From positions 52,942-116,941 of the IMG/VR virus record IMGVR_UViG_3300025151_000017: a DNA stretch of 64,000 bases. One strand, 5' to 3'. Source of the DNA: a virus. Below are positions 35,614-43,708 of the stretch, in pieces; within the stretch, counting starts at the first letter, position 1; each line of letters starts with the position of its first letter. The notes under the pieces were generated by a model. It had not been told where the DNA came from and ran no database searches. It saw only the letters and a list, made by a program, of their open reading frames with translations. The translations under genes and the position numbers were made by a program.

Positions 35614-36404
35614 TGAAAAAAATCGTTGTTCAAATAATATCTCTTGACATAGCTCCTGACGAAGTTAGAGAGTACTGTGATGAGAGTTTAGAAGAGTTTG
35701 ATGTTGATACTTACCATGTTATCAAAAAGTTTGGTCCTGCACTGGCTCAGATGGGTGTCCAACAAAACCATGAAAAGAAACTATTCTTAACCCAAACTGA
35801 GAATGATTTTTGTATTCCCCACCCTGTACATTCTACACCTCTTAGAGATTTCCATACACTTGTAGATGCAGTAAATAAAGAAGATATAGATTTGGTTCTT
35901 TTAGCTGGTAAAGAATCCACATATGTAGATGATACTATGTATGAAACCAACGAAGGTTTGGCAAGGGCAGTCTTGGAAGAATACTGTGTAAACCACCCTG
36001 AGTCTGCAAGAATGTATAAGTATCCTGTTGAGTATATTCAAAATATCATGTTATCTTCTGCACCATACATAGCACAATATGTACCTTATGTTAATGAACA
36101 AGGTGCATTTAATAACATCATAGGATACTCTAGAAAGTTTGCCGAACTATTTGACTTTAGAGAAGATATAAATCCTAACGAAATTATAAACTGTCATGAC
36201 GCACTTATGTGTGCTCATCGTAATAACTTAACTGTAAGATATCTAAAATCTCAAAACTTTAGAGAGAAGTATTACTCTATGTCAGACATGATTTATCCTA
36301 GTTTGTGGGAACAACAAAACGATGCATGGAGAGATAGCATGCGTAAAGCCATTCCTAAATTTTCAAAAAATATCCTAAAACGCAAAATCACATTCCTAGA
36401 ATAA
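35613..36404 (+). CDS. hypothetical protein, 263 aa
   Basis: Soluble alpha/beta protein; a HPVHSTPLRDF segment near residue 70 and a helical C-terminal half. No catalytic motif that I can name. Shares one base with the zinc-ribbon stop. Confidence 0.5.
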   Translation: MKKIVVQIISLDIAPDEVREYCDESLEEFDVDTYHVIKKFGPALAQMGVQQNHEKKLFLTQTENDFCIPHPVHSTPLRDFHTLVDAVNKEDIDLVLLAGKESTYVDDTMYETNEGLARAVLEEYCVNHPESARMYKYPVEYIQNIMLSSAPYIAQYVPYVNEQGAFNNIIGYSRKFAELFDFREDINPNEIINCHDALMCAHRNNLTVRYLKSQNFREKYYSMSDMIYPSLWEQQNDAWRDSMRKAIPKFSKNILKRKITFLE

Positions 36405-36419
36405 CCTAAATATAATACA

Positions 36420-36839
36420 ATGACTTGGTTATACGAAGGGAAACCCTTCCATTCATGTGAAGGTTATTATGGTTTCATTTATGAGATCACCTGTAAAAAG
36501 ACAGGTCGGTCTTACATTGGTCGCAAGTATTTTACAAAAGCGAAAACTCTACAGCCACTAAAAGGCAGAGTCAATAAACGACGAAGTAGAGTTGAGAGTG
36601 ATTGGCAAAATTATTGGGGATCATCAACAATCCTAACTGAAGATGTACTACGACAAGGCGAGCAGAACTTTCGCAGAGAGATTCTTCGTCTTTGTAAAAC
36701 TCGTGGGGAAGTAAATTACTGGGAAGTTAAAATAATGTTTGAAAAAGATGTGTTGAGTGCTAAACTTCCTAATGGTGATTACAGATATTATAACGAGAAT
36801 ATTATGATGAAATTTACTAGATCTAATATAGGAGGATAA
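36420..36839 (+). CDS. GIY-YIG nuclease-like protein
   Basis: 139 aa. GFIYEITCKKTGRSYIGRKYF matches the GIY-YIG core (Tyr pair and Arg); a GEQNFRREIL segment and EVNYWE (likely metal Glu) follow. T4-like phages carry such free-standing nucleases, as homing or repair/packaging-related enzymes. No ribosome binding site; CTAAATA ends 7 nt before the ATG. Confidence 0.72.
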   Translation: MTWLYEGKPFHSCEGYYGFIYEITCKKTGRSYIGRKYFTKAKTLQPLKGRVNKRRSRVESDWQNYWGSSTILTEDVLRQGEQNFRREILRLCKTRGEVNYWEVKIMFEKDVLSAKLPNGDYRYYNENIMMKFTRSNIGG

Positions 36840-36842
36840 TAT

Positions 36843-36983
36843 ATGTGGAATCTAACAGATATTAAAGAATGGATAGTCGATACTAAGGACACGATTGTGT
36901 TCGGTTATAAAAATATGGACTATAAGAAAAAAATTATGGCAGTTGTATTGATTGCAATTGGCATAGGGATTATATTATTATAA
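36843..36983 (+). CDS. small membrane protein, 46 aa
   Basis: AGGAGG precedes ATG 36843. Cytoplasmic N-terminus and one C-terminal helix (MAVVLIAIGIGIILL). First of a run of small membrane proteins ahead of the curli genes. Confidence 0.5.
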   Translation: MWNLTDIKEWIVDTKDTIVFGYKNMDYKKKIMAVVLIAIGIGIILL

Positions 36984-36988
36984 TTCAA

Positions 36989-37010
36989 AGTGGGGACTTC
37001 GGTCCCCACT
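36989..37010 (+). terminator. UUCG-tetraloop hairpin
   Basis: AGTGGGGAC-TTCG-GTCCCCACT: 9-bp stem with a stable UUCG loop. No U tract follows and AAAGGAGG for the next gene begins 5 nt later, so it may protect or separate mRNAs rather than terminate. Confidence 0.6.
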
Positions 37011-37026
37011 ACAAAGGAGGACAATT

Positions 37027-38271
37027 ATGTTCATGAAGATATTAATGTTGGGGACAGCATTAACTATTTCAGCTATCGCTGCATACTACTCAATTATTGG
37101 GTTGGCAACTATATTTGCTGCAGCAGTGATACCAGTAATAGTAATGGGGTCTGCCATGGAAGTAGGAAAGCTGGTCACAGTAGTCTATCTACATAGATAC
37201 TGGGATGAATGTAAGATCCTGCTCAAATCATATTTAATGTTCGCAGTGTTTTTCCTTATGTTTATTACAAGTATGGGGATCTTTGGTTTTTTATCAAAGG
37301 CACATATTGAGCAAACTGCTTTATCAGAAGAGCAGATAGCACTCGCCGAAAGTATAGACGATAAACTTGTTCGTTCACAAGTTAAAATCGACAGGTGGGA
37401 TAGCGAAATAGATAGGTTGCTAAAACCTAATAATGAACGAGTTGATGTACAAATAGGAAACGAACAAGAAACACTTAATGGTATATACGATCGTATAGCT
37501 GATGAAAAGAAAGCAGTAAACGATGCGTATAATCAAAAACTAAAAACAATTAATGAAACTATTACTGGCTTCGGATCTAATGCTAGAAAGCAAGAAGAAG
37601 TAGATAAAGCCAATACTCAACTACAAAAAGAACTTACTGATATTGATAACAAGTATGCTAGTCAGATAAAAGACTTGACTGATGTTATTAAATCATATCG
37701 TGTACAGTCAGAACAAAAGACTGATGATATTGATGGTAAGATTGCTATACTTGAAGCAAATGTAGAAAAAGAACAAGTAATAGTTGATGGACTAATAGAA
37801 GAAAAAATGGTTTATGAAAAAGAGTTTCGTAAACTTGAAGCTGAAGTTGGTCCAGTTAAATATATTGCAGAGTTAGTTTATGGGGAAGCTGATAAATCGG
37901 TACTCGAAGATGCTGTAAGATGGGTAATCATTATTCTATGTATTGTATTTGACCCACTTGCTGTGGCTTTACTTATCGCTTGGAATGGTATGATTGACCA
38001 ACCAAGACGAAAAAAGATACCTGAGAATATACTCAATGTCAGTGATGATGCGAAATACTATTGGAAAAAAATACAACAGGATAGAGAGAAAGATCTAGAG
38101 ACTCTAAGTAAACAGTTTGATACACCATCTGTGGTTAAGAAACCTGTGGCACCTGTTGAAAAGCCAAAAGAAGTAGATCCAGACAACGAACCATACAACC
38201 CTGACGCATATGAATTAAGATCTGATATTAAGGAAATTATAGCTAAGAAAGATAGCGAAAAACCTAAATAG
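37027..38271 (+). CDS. membrane protein with long central coiled coil
   Basis: 414 aa. Two or three N-terminal membrane helices (about 3-40, 65-90), a long coiled coil (about 95-280), another membrane helix (about 297-320), then a Pro-rich cytoplasmic tail. The SAMEVGKLVTVVYLHRYW segment is typical of an uncharacterised phage/bacterial membrane-coil family. Strong AAAGGAGG site. Begins the block that leads into the curli genes; a link to envelope remodelling is only positional. Confidence 0.6.
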   Translation: MFMKILMLGTALTISAIAAYYSIIGLATIFAAAVIPVIVMGSAMEVGKLVTVVYLHRYWDECKILLKSYLMFAVFFLMFITSMGIFGFLSKAHIEQTALSEEQIALAESIDDKLVRSQVKIDRWDSEIDRLLKPNNERVDVQIGNEQETLNGIYDRIADEKKAVNDAYNQKLKTINETITGFGSNARKQEEVDKANTQLQKELTDIDNKYASQIKDLTDVIKSYRVQSEQKTDDIDGKIAILEANVEKEQVIVDGLIEEKMVYEKEFRKLEAEVGPVKYIAELVYGEADKSVLEDAVRWVIIILCIVFDPLAVALLIAWNGMIDQPRRKKIPENILNVSDDAKYYWKKIQQDREKDLETLSKQFDTPSVVKKPVAPVEKPKEVDPDNEPYNPDAYELRSDIKEIIAKKDSEKPK

Positions 38272-38330
38272 TCATCGTAGGGTGAACTTTTCGTAATGAT
38301 GTGTTTAACATATTACAGGTGCACTAAAAG

Positions 38331-38624
38331 ATGGCAAAAAAAGATTTTGATTTAGATGGCGATGGAGTCACTTCGAAAGAAGAGATTGAAGCTGCAAAAT
38401 TACTCAAAGAAGCAGAAGCTGCTGAAGAAAAAGCAGATACGCAGAAAGCTATGGCATGGGTAGCAATGATATCCATGCTTGGCTTCACATTCTTTTTATT
38501 CCTTCCCTTTATGTCCAACGAACGAGTAGAAGCACTCGGCGATTTGCTTGGTCTATTTTACATAGCACAAGCTGGTGTAGTTGGAGCATACATGGGAATG
38601 TCTGCTTACATGAGTAGAAAATAA
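38331..38624 (+). CDS. EF-hand plus two-helix membrane protein
   Basis: 97 aa. An N-terminal calcium loop DLDGDGVTSKEE (residues 7-18) is followed by a short coil and two membrane helices. Similar small EF-hand membrane proteins occur in marine T4-like phages. Function unknown; possibly holin-like or calcium-responsive. Confidence 0.6.
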   Translation: MAKKDFDLDGDGVTSKEEIEAAKLLKEAEAAEEKADTQKAMAWVAMISMLGFTFFLFLPFMSNERVEALGDLLGLFYIAQAGVVGAYMGMSAYMSRK

Positions 38625-38631
38625 AATAATT

Positions 38632-38913
38632 ATGGATGATATATTTTTATTAGTCGGCGAGTTGGGTCTTCCCATCGCAGGATGTATCCTGCTTGGTGGG
38701 TTTATCTACATCATTTTAAAATACATTCTTGCAGGAGTGACTGACCAAGTTTCTACCATGCACGGAATAATTACAATGCTCGATAATCGTATCAAAAACA
38801 TGAACAATGATATGATTAAACTTGACTTATTAATCTCACATTCATTAGATTTAAAACCTGACGAGGAAAGAATATCTCGTGCAGATGGTAAGGAGGATGC
38901 TCGTCGTGATTGA
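38632..38913 (+). CDS. small membrane protein, paralogue of 39034
   Basis: 93 aa, one N-terminal helix (PIAGCILLGGFIYIIL) then an amphipathic coil MHGIITMLDNRIKNMNNDMIKLD. The layout and the coil match the gene at 39034, so the two probably arose by duplication. Confidence 0.55.
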   Translation: MDDIFLLVGELGLPIAGCILLGGFIYIILKYILAGVTDQVSTMHGIITMLDNRIKNMNNDMIKLDLLISHSLDLKPDEERISRADGKEDARRD

Positions 38914-39037
38914 GCCAAAGAATAAAGGGATACCACTAAGCAAGTATAAAACAAAATACACATATACTGGTGCTGATGTGGTTATCGCATCTTGTATATC
39001 ATTCTTTATAGCATTCCTTCTAGGAGCAATGCTGTGA
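38906..39037 (+). CDS. small membrane protein, 43 aa
   Basis: GTG start with AAGGAGG 9 nt upstream. Basic N-terminus, one C-terminal helix (VVIASCISFFIAFLLG). Lies between the paralogous pair and overlaps the next GTG start. Confidence 0.5.
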   Translation: MIEPKNKGIPLSKYKTKYTYTGADVVIASCISFFIAFLLGAML

Positions 39038-39297
39038 TAGAAATTATACAGGAGTATGGCTTTCCTGTGGTAGCTGTTATAGGAATGGGATGGTTTATCT
39101 GGTTTATCTATAACTACATCACAGAAGAAATAGATGGTAAACTAGCAGAAGCAAATACAGTATTGATTGCTCTGATAGATAGGATTCGTATGTTAGATAA
39201 CGATATCATACGATTGAAAAGTAAAGTCAACACAGTCATAGAATTAAAAGAGAATGCTGAAAAAAAAGACTCAAAAGAGGAAGAAAATGCTAAATAA
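39034..39297 (+). CDS. small membrane protein, paralogue of 38632
   Basis: 87 aa from GTG 39034 (GTGA overlap). One helix (VVAVIGMGWFIWFIYNYI), then a coil LIDRIRMLDNDIIRLKSK like 38632, and a Lys/Glu tail. Overlaps csgF by 11 nt, coupling it to the curli genes. Confidence 0.52.
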   Translation: MIEIIQEYGFPVVAVIGMGWFIWFIYNYITEEIDGKLAEANTVLIALIDRIRMLDNDIIRLKSKVNTVIELKENAEKKDSKEEENAK

Positions 39298-39760
39298 TTA
39301 TATGAGATTTCTAGTTCTTTTGCTGTTGCCAACCATGGCAATGGCTGACCAATTATCATTTGAGTTTGGTAATCCTGCCTTTTCTAAGCAAGGTTATAGC
39401 TCTCATGTCTTGAGTGTTGAACAATTATCATACTCAAGGAAACAAGATGTGATAGAAGACGCAAAGAGTGAAGCTGCAAGAGCAGAAAGAGATGCAGAAA
39501 ACACTACAGTTGCGAAGTTTATTAAGAATGTAGAATCTAGAATTTATGCTAACTTGTCGAAGCAGTTAGTTGATAACATGTTCGGTGAAAGTTGTGATAG
39601 TACAACTACGAACTGTCCGACGAGTGGTACTTCAGAAGTTGAGGGTGCTACTATTTACTGGGTTAAAGATACAACCACGGAGATAATCACTCTCACTATT
39701 ACAGACGAGAATGGTTCTGTGACAAGCATGAGTGTACCTATCGGCGATTTTGTATTTTAA
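39287..39760 (+). CDS. csgF: CsgF-like curli assembly factor
   Basis: 157 aa with a signal peptide (LLLLPTMAMA). Mature start QLSFEFGNPAFSKQGYSS matches the N-terminal FxFxNPxF segment by which CsgF plugs the CsgG pore; SRIYANLSKQLVDNMFG and IITLTITDENG match the C-terminal family pattern. CsgF anchors the curlin nucleator outside the outer membrane. It directly precedes csgG, as in bacteria. ATG 39287 chosen because it begins the signal peptide. Confidence 0.85.
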   Translation: MLNNYMRFLVLLLLPTMAMADQLSFEFGNPAFSKQGYSSHVLSVEQLSYSRKQDVIEDAKSEAARAERDAENTTVAKFIKNVESRIYANLSKQLVDNMFGESCDSTTTNCPTSGTSEVEGATIYWVKDTTTEIITLTITDENGSVTSMSVPIGDFVF

Positions 39761-39773
39761 AAGGAGTTGCCCA

Positions 39774-40601
39774 GTGCAAAAATTATGTAGGAGTATAGTA
39801 TTATTGTCTCTGCTTTTTGTAGTAGGATGTGCGACACCTCTGAAGTATAATGAATACAAAGAGATGGGTCCATTCCATCATGGTACTCCGACGAGTAAAT
39901 TATTAAAAGATTTACCACCATTAGATAATGATATAATGACCATAGCAGTTTATAACTTTATGGATAAAACTGGTCAGAGAAAACCAAGTGCCAAGTTTTC
40001 TCAACTATCAACTGCTGTGACGCAAGGACCAGAGGTGTGGGTAATACAAGCACTAAAAGAAGCTGGTAATGGCACATGGTTTAAAGTTGTAGAACGAGGT
40101 GGTTTAGAAAACCTCGTCAAAGAAAGGCAACTGATACGATCTACTAGAGAATCGTATGAGGGTGCTGAAGCAAATAAGAATTCTTTGAAACCTTTATTAT
40201 TTGCTGGATTGATATTAGAGGGTGGGATTGTATCCTATGACACTAATATTGATACAGGTGGTTTCGGAGTAAGGTACTTTGGTATCGGTGCATCGGAAGA
40301 GTACCGAGTTGACCAAGTCACTGTCTCAATGAGAGTTGTAGCAGTACAAACAGGAGAAGTAATCCTAGCTGTAAATGGTACAAAAACTATCGCATCTCAT
40401 AAGACAGGAGTTGATGCTTTTAGGTTTATAGATATGGGAACAAGAGCGATAGAGGTTGAAAGTGGGGTGAGTGCGAACGAACCTGTTAATTATGCTATAA
40501 GATCTGCAGTTGAATACTGTATTATAGAAATAATAAAACAGGGCGAGCAAAAGTCACTCTGGAAATTTAAGGAGAAAGAAACAGATGAAGGAATACATTA
40601 A
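39774..40601 (+). CDS. csgG: CsgG-like outer-membrane curlin secretion channel
   Basis: 275-aa lipoprotein: GTG start with AAGGAG upstream, lipobox VVGC (Cys19). The body matches CsgG: AVYNFMDKTGQRKPS, STAVTQGPE, WFKVVERGGLENLVKERQLIRSTRE, YFGIGASEEYRVDQVTVSMRVV. CsgG forms the nonameric pore that exports curlin subunits. The next gene encodes a curlin-repeat protein. CsgE and CsgC are not seen, so the host may supply them or they may not be needed. Confidence 0.92.
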   Translation: MQKLCRSIVLLSLLFVVGCATPLKYNEYKEMGPFHHGTPTSKLLKDLPPLDNDIMTIAVYNFMDKTGQRKPSAKFSQLSTAVTQGPEVWVIQALKEAGNGTWFKVVERGGLENLVKERQLIRSTRESYEGAEANKNSLKPLLFAGLILEGGIVSYDTNIDTGGFGVRYFGIGASEEYRVDQVTVSMRVVAVQTGEVILAVNGTKTIASHKTGVDAFRFIDMGTRAIEVESGVSANEPVNYAIRSAVEYCIIEIIKQGEQKSLWKFKEKETDEGIH

Positions 40602-41283
40602 AAAAACTTTGTTATGTATTGTCCCTTTACTATTTGCTGGTAATTTTCTTCTGGCTAACGATGTCTATGTCACACAAAGTGGTGATTCACTTGACTTAGA
40701 TATTACTCAAGATGGTCAGAATAACACTATCGGTAATTCTACTACTGCTTCCAGTTCGACAGGTGCCACCACTACTTTGGATATTGACCAAGTCGGTAAT
40801 AGTAATGTGATTACTTATCAGATTAATGGTGCTACTTATACTGGCACAATTAATTTGGCTGGTAATTCAAACAATGTTGATTTGAACTGTGATAGCACAG
40901 GTAATAATAGTTCTTGTGGAACTGTTAATGCTGTAGTTAATTTTACAGGTAATTCAAACGACATCGACTTAGATATTGGTCAAACTGCAGCAGCAGGTAA
41001 TGCTGATGTGGATATAGTAGGTCAAAGTGGGTCCGACAGTAATGTCGTGGCTGCCACTATCGATGGTACAAGTGCCATCTTGACTATTACTGTGAATGGT
41101 GACACTAACAACTGGTTGATAGATGTAGATGGTAATGGTGATGTCAATGGACATACTTTGATACATACGCATACTGGTGGTATCGCTGATGTAGATATAA
41201 CTCAGTCTGGTATTAATGACCAAATGATAACCCTGACAACTTCGGGAGATAATCATGACATCGATATCAGTCAAACTGACTAA
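40585..41283 (+). CDS. curlin-repeat protein (CsgA/CsgB-like) 1
   Basis: 232 aa, signal peptide (LFAGNFLLA), then degenerate curlin repeats of the Q-x-G-x2-N type: ITQDGQNNTIG, IDQVGNSNVITYQING, GNSNDIDLDIGQ, ITQSGINDQMITL and terminal DISQTD. Rich in Asn, Asp, Gly, Ser and Thr, almost no Lys/Arg. Likely a self-assembling extracellular beta-fibre exported by the CsgG above, with which it overlaps by 17 nt. A 53-nt gap follows. Confidence 0.82.
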   Translation: MKEYIKKTLLCIVPLLFAGNFLLANDVYVTQSGDSLDLDITQDGQNNTIGNSTTASSSTGATTTLDIDQVGNSNVITYQINGATYTGTINLAGNSNNVDLNCDSTGNNSSCGTVNAVVNFTGNSNDIDLDIGQTAAAGNADVDIVGQSGSDSNVVAATIDGTSAILTITVNGDTNNWLIDVDGNGDVNGHTLIHTHTGGIADVDITQSGINDQMITLTTSGDNHDIDISQTD

Positions 41284-41336
41284 TTTATTTACAGAAGATC
41301 CAAGCATTATGCTGTTTTTGATGATAACTTTTTAAT

Positions 41337-42440
41337 ATGTCTAGGTTTGTAATTATATTTCTGGTGCTGGCTATGACACAATTAAGTCATGCCAGCATCG
41401 GCAATGTAGAAATTCATGAAGGAAATGGTGTCATTGAGCGAAAAGCCAATGGCGAAGAAGTAAGTACCAAAGAAGATTTAGATGTCTTCAGTTATGATAC
41501 TGTGAAAACAGGTAAAGGTAAAACTTCTATTGACTTCGTAGATGATACAAGAGTAGATGTTACAGAACATTCTAAACTAATCATCGATGAGTTTGTTTAC
41601 GATCCTAATACTAAAAAAGGGAAGTTGTCCTTAAAAGCAAGTTTAGGAACCATAAGGTATGCTAGTGGACAGATTGCCAAGAATAGCAGGCAAGATGTAA
41701 ACATTACAACTCCTACAGCAACTATCGCTGTAAGGGGAACGGACTTTAGTATGACAGTAGATGAGATAGGATCCTCTACTATCATATTATTACCAAGTTG
41801 CGATGCTACTGGTGCTTGCTTTGTAGGTGAGATATCAGTAGAGTCAGATGTAGGTCAAGTAATACTTAACCAAGCATTTCAAGCAACAGTGGTCGGTACT
41901 GTGTCTTCACAACCCATGAAGCCAGTCCTCTTAGATTTAGAGGAAGATATGATAGGAAACTTACTTATTATATCAAAGCCACGAGAGATAGAAGAAGAGC
42001 AAGAGCGAAGTGAATATAATAAAGTAGCAAATGCTCTTGACATAGATTTTTTAGAGTTTGAGGATCTAGAGGTAGATTACTTAGAGGAAGAAGAAGACCA
42101 GTGGGTGACTGGATTAGATATAGATTTTTTAGAACAAAACTTTTTGGTCGATATCTTAAAACAAATTAATGAACAACTTGCTTTACAGATGAGAAGTGAG
42201 TTTGATAAAAAGAGAACTACAGGTGATGTAAAGTTAGGGAAAGATCCTGAGACTGGAGTAATAATTTTAGATGAAGATCCGAACTGGGTATATTCTAGAG
42301 AGGGAGCAGGAAACTTTTTTGAACTTAGATTAGATAAAGAATATGGTTATGTAATTTCATTCACACAGAATGATTTTTCAGTATTCGATTACGAACTAGG
42401 AGGAAACAATAATGTCATCAATATTCTACAGAATCAGTAG
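41337..42440 (+). CDS. exported FecR-domain protein
   Basis: 367 aa, signal peptide (cleavage near SHA). Residues 20-165 form a FecR domain: DTVKTGKGKTSIDFVDDTRVDVTEHSKL and ATIAVRGTDFSMTV. The C-terminal half is acidic with repeated DIDFLE motifs. No membrane anchor or sigma-regulator part, so it is not a normal FecR anti-sigma. It stands between two curlin genes and overlaps the second by 29 nt. Confidence 0.8.
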   Translation: MSRFVIIFLVLAMTQLSHASIGNVEIHEGNGVIERKANGEEVSTKEDLDVFSYDTVKTGKGKTSIDFVDDTRVDVTEHSKLIIDEFVYDPNTKKGKLSLKASLGTIRYASGQIAKNSRQDVNITTPTATIAVRGTDFSMTVDEIGSSTIILLPSCDATGACFVGEISVESDVGQVILNQAFQATVVGTVSSQPMKPVLLDLEEDMIGNLLIISKPREIEEEQERSEYNKVANALDIDFLEFEDLEVDYLEEEEDQWVTGLDIDFLEQNFLVDILKQINEQLALQMRSEFDKKRTTGDVKLGKDPETGVIILDEDPNWVYSREGAGNFFELRLDKEYGYVISFTQNDFSVFDYELGGNNNVINILQNQ

Positions 42441-43146
42441 CATCATAGTTATTGCCTGGATGTTCTTGTTTGCTTCTGAAGCATTCGGTAGTGAAATTTA
42501 TATCAACCAATCAGGAAATAATTTTACACTAGATGTAATTCAAGATGGTACTGGTAATAATATAATCAGAGGATATCATAATCAAACTGCTAGTATCTCT
42601 GGTAATAATAACTCCCTAAAGATTACACAAAAACAAACTGTTTCAACTTCTACCTTTTCAACAGCACATGTAGATATAGATGGTGATAGTAATGATATAT
42701 TCATGGGATTCGGAGTAGGCACATACTCAAACGATTACACAAATTATACAGCATATGATGGTCAAGAAGCTGGCAATCATAATCAAAAGTTATATCTACA
42801 AGGAGATAATAACGACATCTATATGAGTCAAAGAAATGGCTCACCCAATCAAGCATACAGTGCTCACTCAATAGATTTAAAAATATATAGTGACTATAAT
42901 GATGTTGGTATATTCCAAGGTCACGATGGGTCAAAAACTTTAGACCTAACTATTAATAATGACTATAACGATGTAGATATTAGACAACAAGGATATAATT
43001 CTGGACACAGTGCAACTATAACACTAGATGGTAATTATCCAACTACTTTGTTTCTCAACCAGAATAATGGATATAGCAATAGTTCTTATTCATTAAATCA
43101 ATTTTGTAATACTTCTGGTGGGTGTAGTTTAACAGTAAACGACTAA
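42412..43146 (+). CDS. curlin-repeat protein 2
   Basis: 244 aa, signal peptide (FASEAFG), then QSGNNFTLDVIQDGTGNNI, GNNNSLKITQ, GDNNDIYMSQ, DYNDVGIFQG, DYNDVDIRQQG and further repeats, spaced more irregularly than in E. coli CsgA. Terminal disulphide-like C-x5-C. AGGAGG precedes the ATG. May be the nucleator or partner subunit to the protein at 40585. Confidence 0.8.
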   Translation: MSSIFYRISSIIVIAWMFLFASEAFGSEIYINQSGNNFTLDVIQDGTGNNIIRGYHNQTASISGNNNSLKITQKQTVSTSTFSTAHVDIDGDSNDIFMGFGVGTYSNDYTNYTAYDGQEAGNHNQKLYLQGDNNDIYMSQRNGSPNQAYSAHSIDLKIYSDYNDVGIFQGHDGSKTLDLTINNDYNDVDIRQQGYNSGHSATITLDGNYPTTLFLNQNNGYSNSSYSLNQFCNTSGGCSLTVND

Positions 43147-43268
43147 TGAATGAATTAGAAAAATTAATAGAAAGCATAAAAGACTTCAAAGAGATTGAAG
43201 ACTTAATAAAAGCTAAAGTCTATACAGATAAACTAATTAACGAACTACAAGCAAAAGTAAACGACTAA
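43146..43268 (+). CDS. small coiled-coil protein, 40 aa
   Basis: ATG overlaps the curlin 2 stop (TAATG). Entirely heptad-like (MNELEKLIESIKDF...). Function unknown. Confidence 0.42.
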   Translation: MNELEKLIESIKDFKEIEDLIKAKVYTDKLINELQAKVND

Positions 43269-43276
43269 ATAATACT

Positions 43277-43708
43277 GTGGCTTATTCTAAAGAAGTCGTA
43301 GAAAGATTTGAAAGTGTTCTACGCAACCCAGCAAAACATTCGGTTGGTAAATTCAATCCGAAGGATGCTGATATAGCCACAGGTATGGTAGGAGCTCCAT
43401 CATGTGGTGATGTAATGAAACTCCAACTAAAACTTGACCAAGCTAACGATCCTGATAAAGCCAAGATATTAGATGTTAAGTTTAAAACTTATGGGTGTGG
43501 CTCTGCTATCGCATCCTCTACTATGTTCGTTGAAATGCTTACAGGTAAAACTATAGAAGAAGCAAAAAATATAACCAACGATGAAATAGCTGAAGCATTG
43601 GATTTACCACCAATTAAAATACACTGTTCAGTACTAGCAGAAGAAGGAATTAAAAAGGCGATACAAGATTGGTATGATAAAAAAAGTTCTAACACACTGG
43701 ACGAGTAG
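43277..43708 (+). CDS. iscU: IscU-type Fe-S cluster scaffold
   Basis: 143 aa, full length. Three cluster-binding Cys: GAPSCGD (Cys43 and Asp45), YGCGSA (Cys74) and KIHCSVLAEE (Cys117); FKTYGCGSAIASST is diagnostic. GTG start without ribosome binding site; CTAAATA ends 5 nt upstream. No IscS, IscA or chaperone genes are nearby, so it would depend on the host sulphur donor. Possible clients among phage proteins are not obvious. Confidence 0.9.
   Translation: MAYSKEVVERFESVLRNPAKHSVGKFNPKDADIATGMVGAPSCGDVMKLQLKLDQANDPDKAKILDVKFKTYGCGSAIASSTMFVEMLTGKTIEEAKNITNDEIAEALDLPPIKIHCSVLAEEGIKKAIQDWYDKKSSNTLDE

Noticed and set aside
41288-41316. TTTACA as -35 of a promoter before the FecR gene
   Set aside because: No acceptable -10 box at 16-18 nt spacing (GCTGTT).
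41337-42440. FecR as anti-sigma factor regulator
   Set aside because: The protein has a cleavable signal peptide and no cytoplasmic domain or sigma partner; only the periplasmic FecR fold is present.
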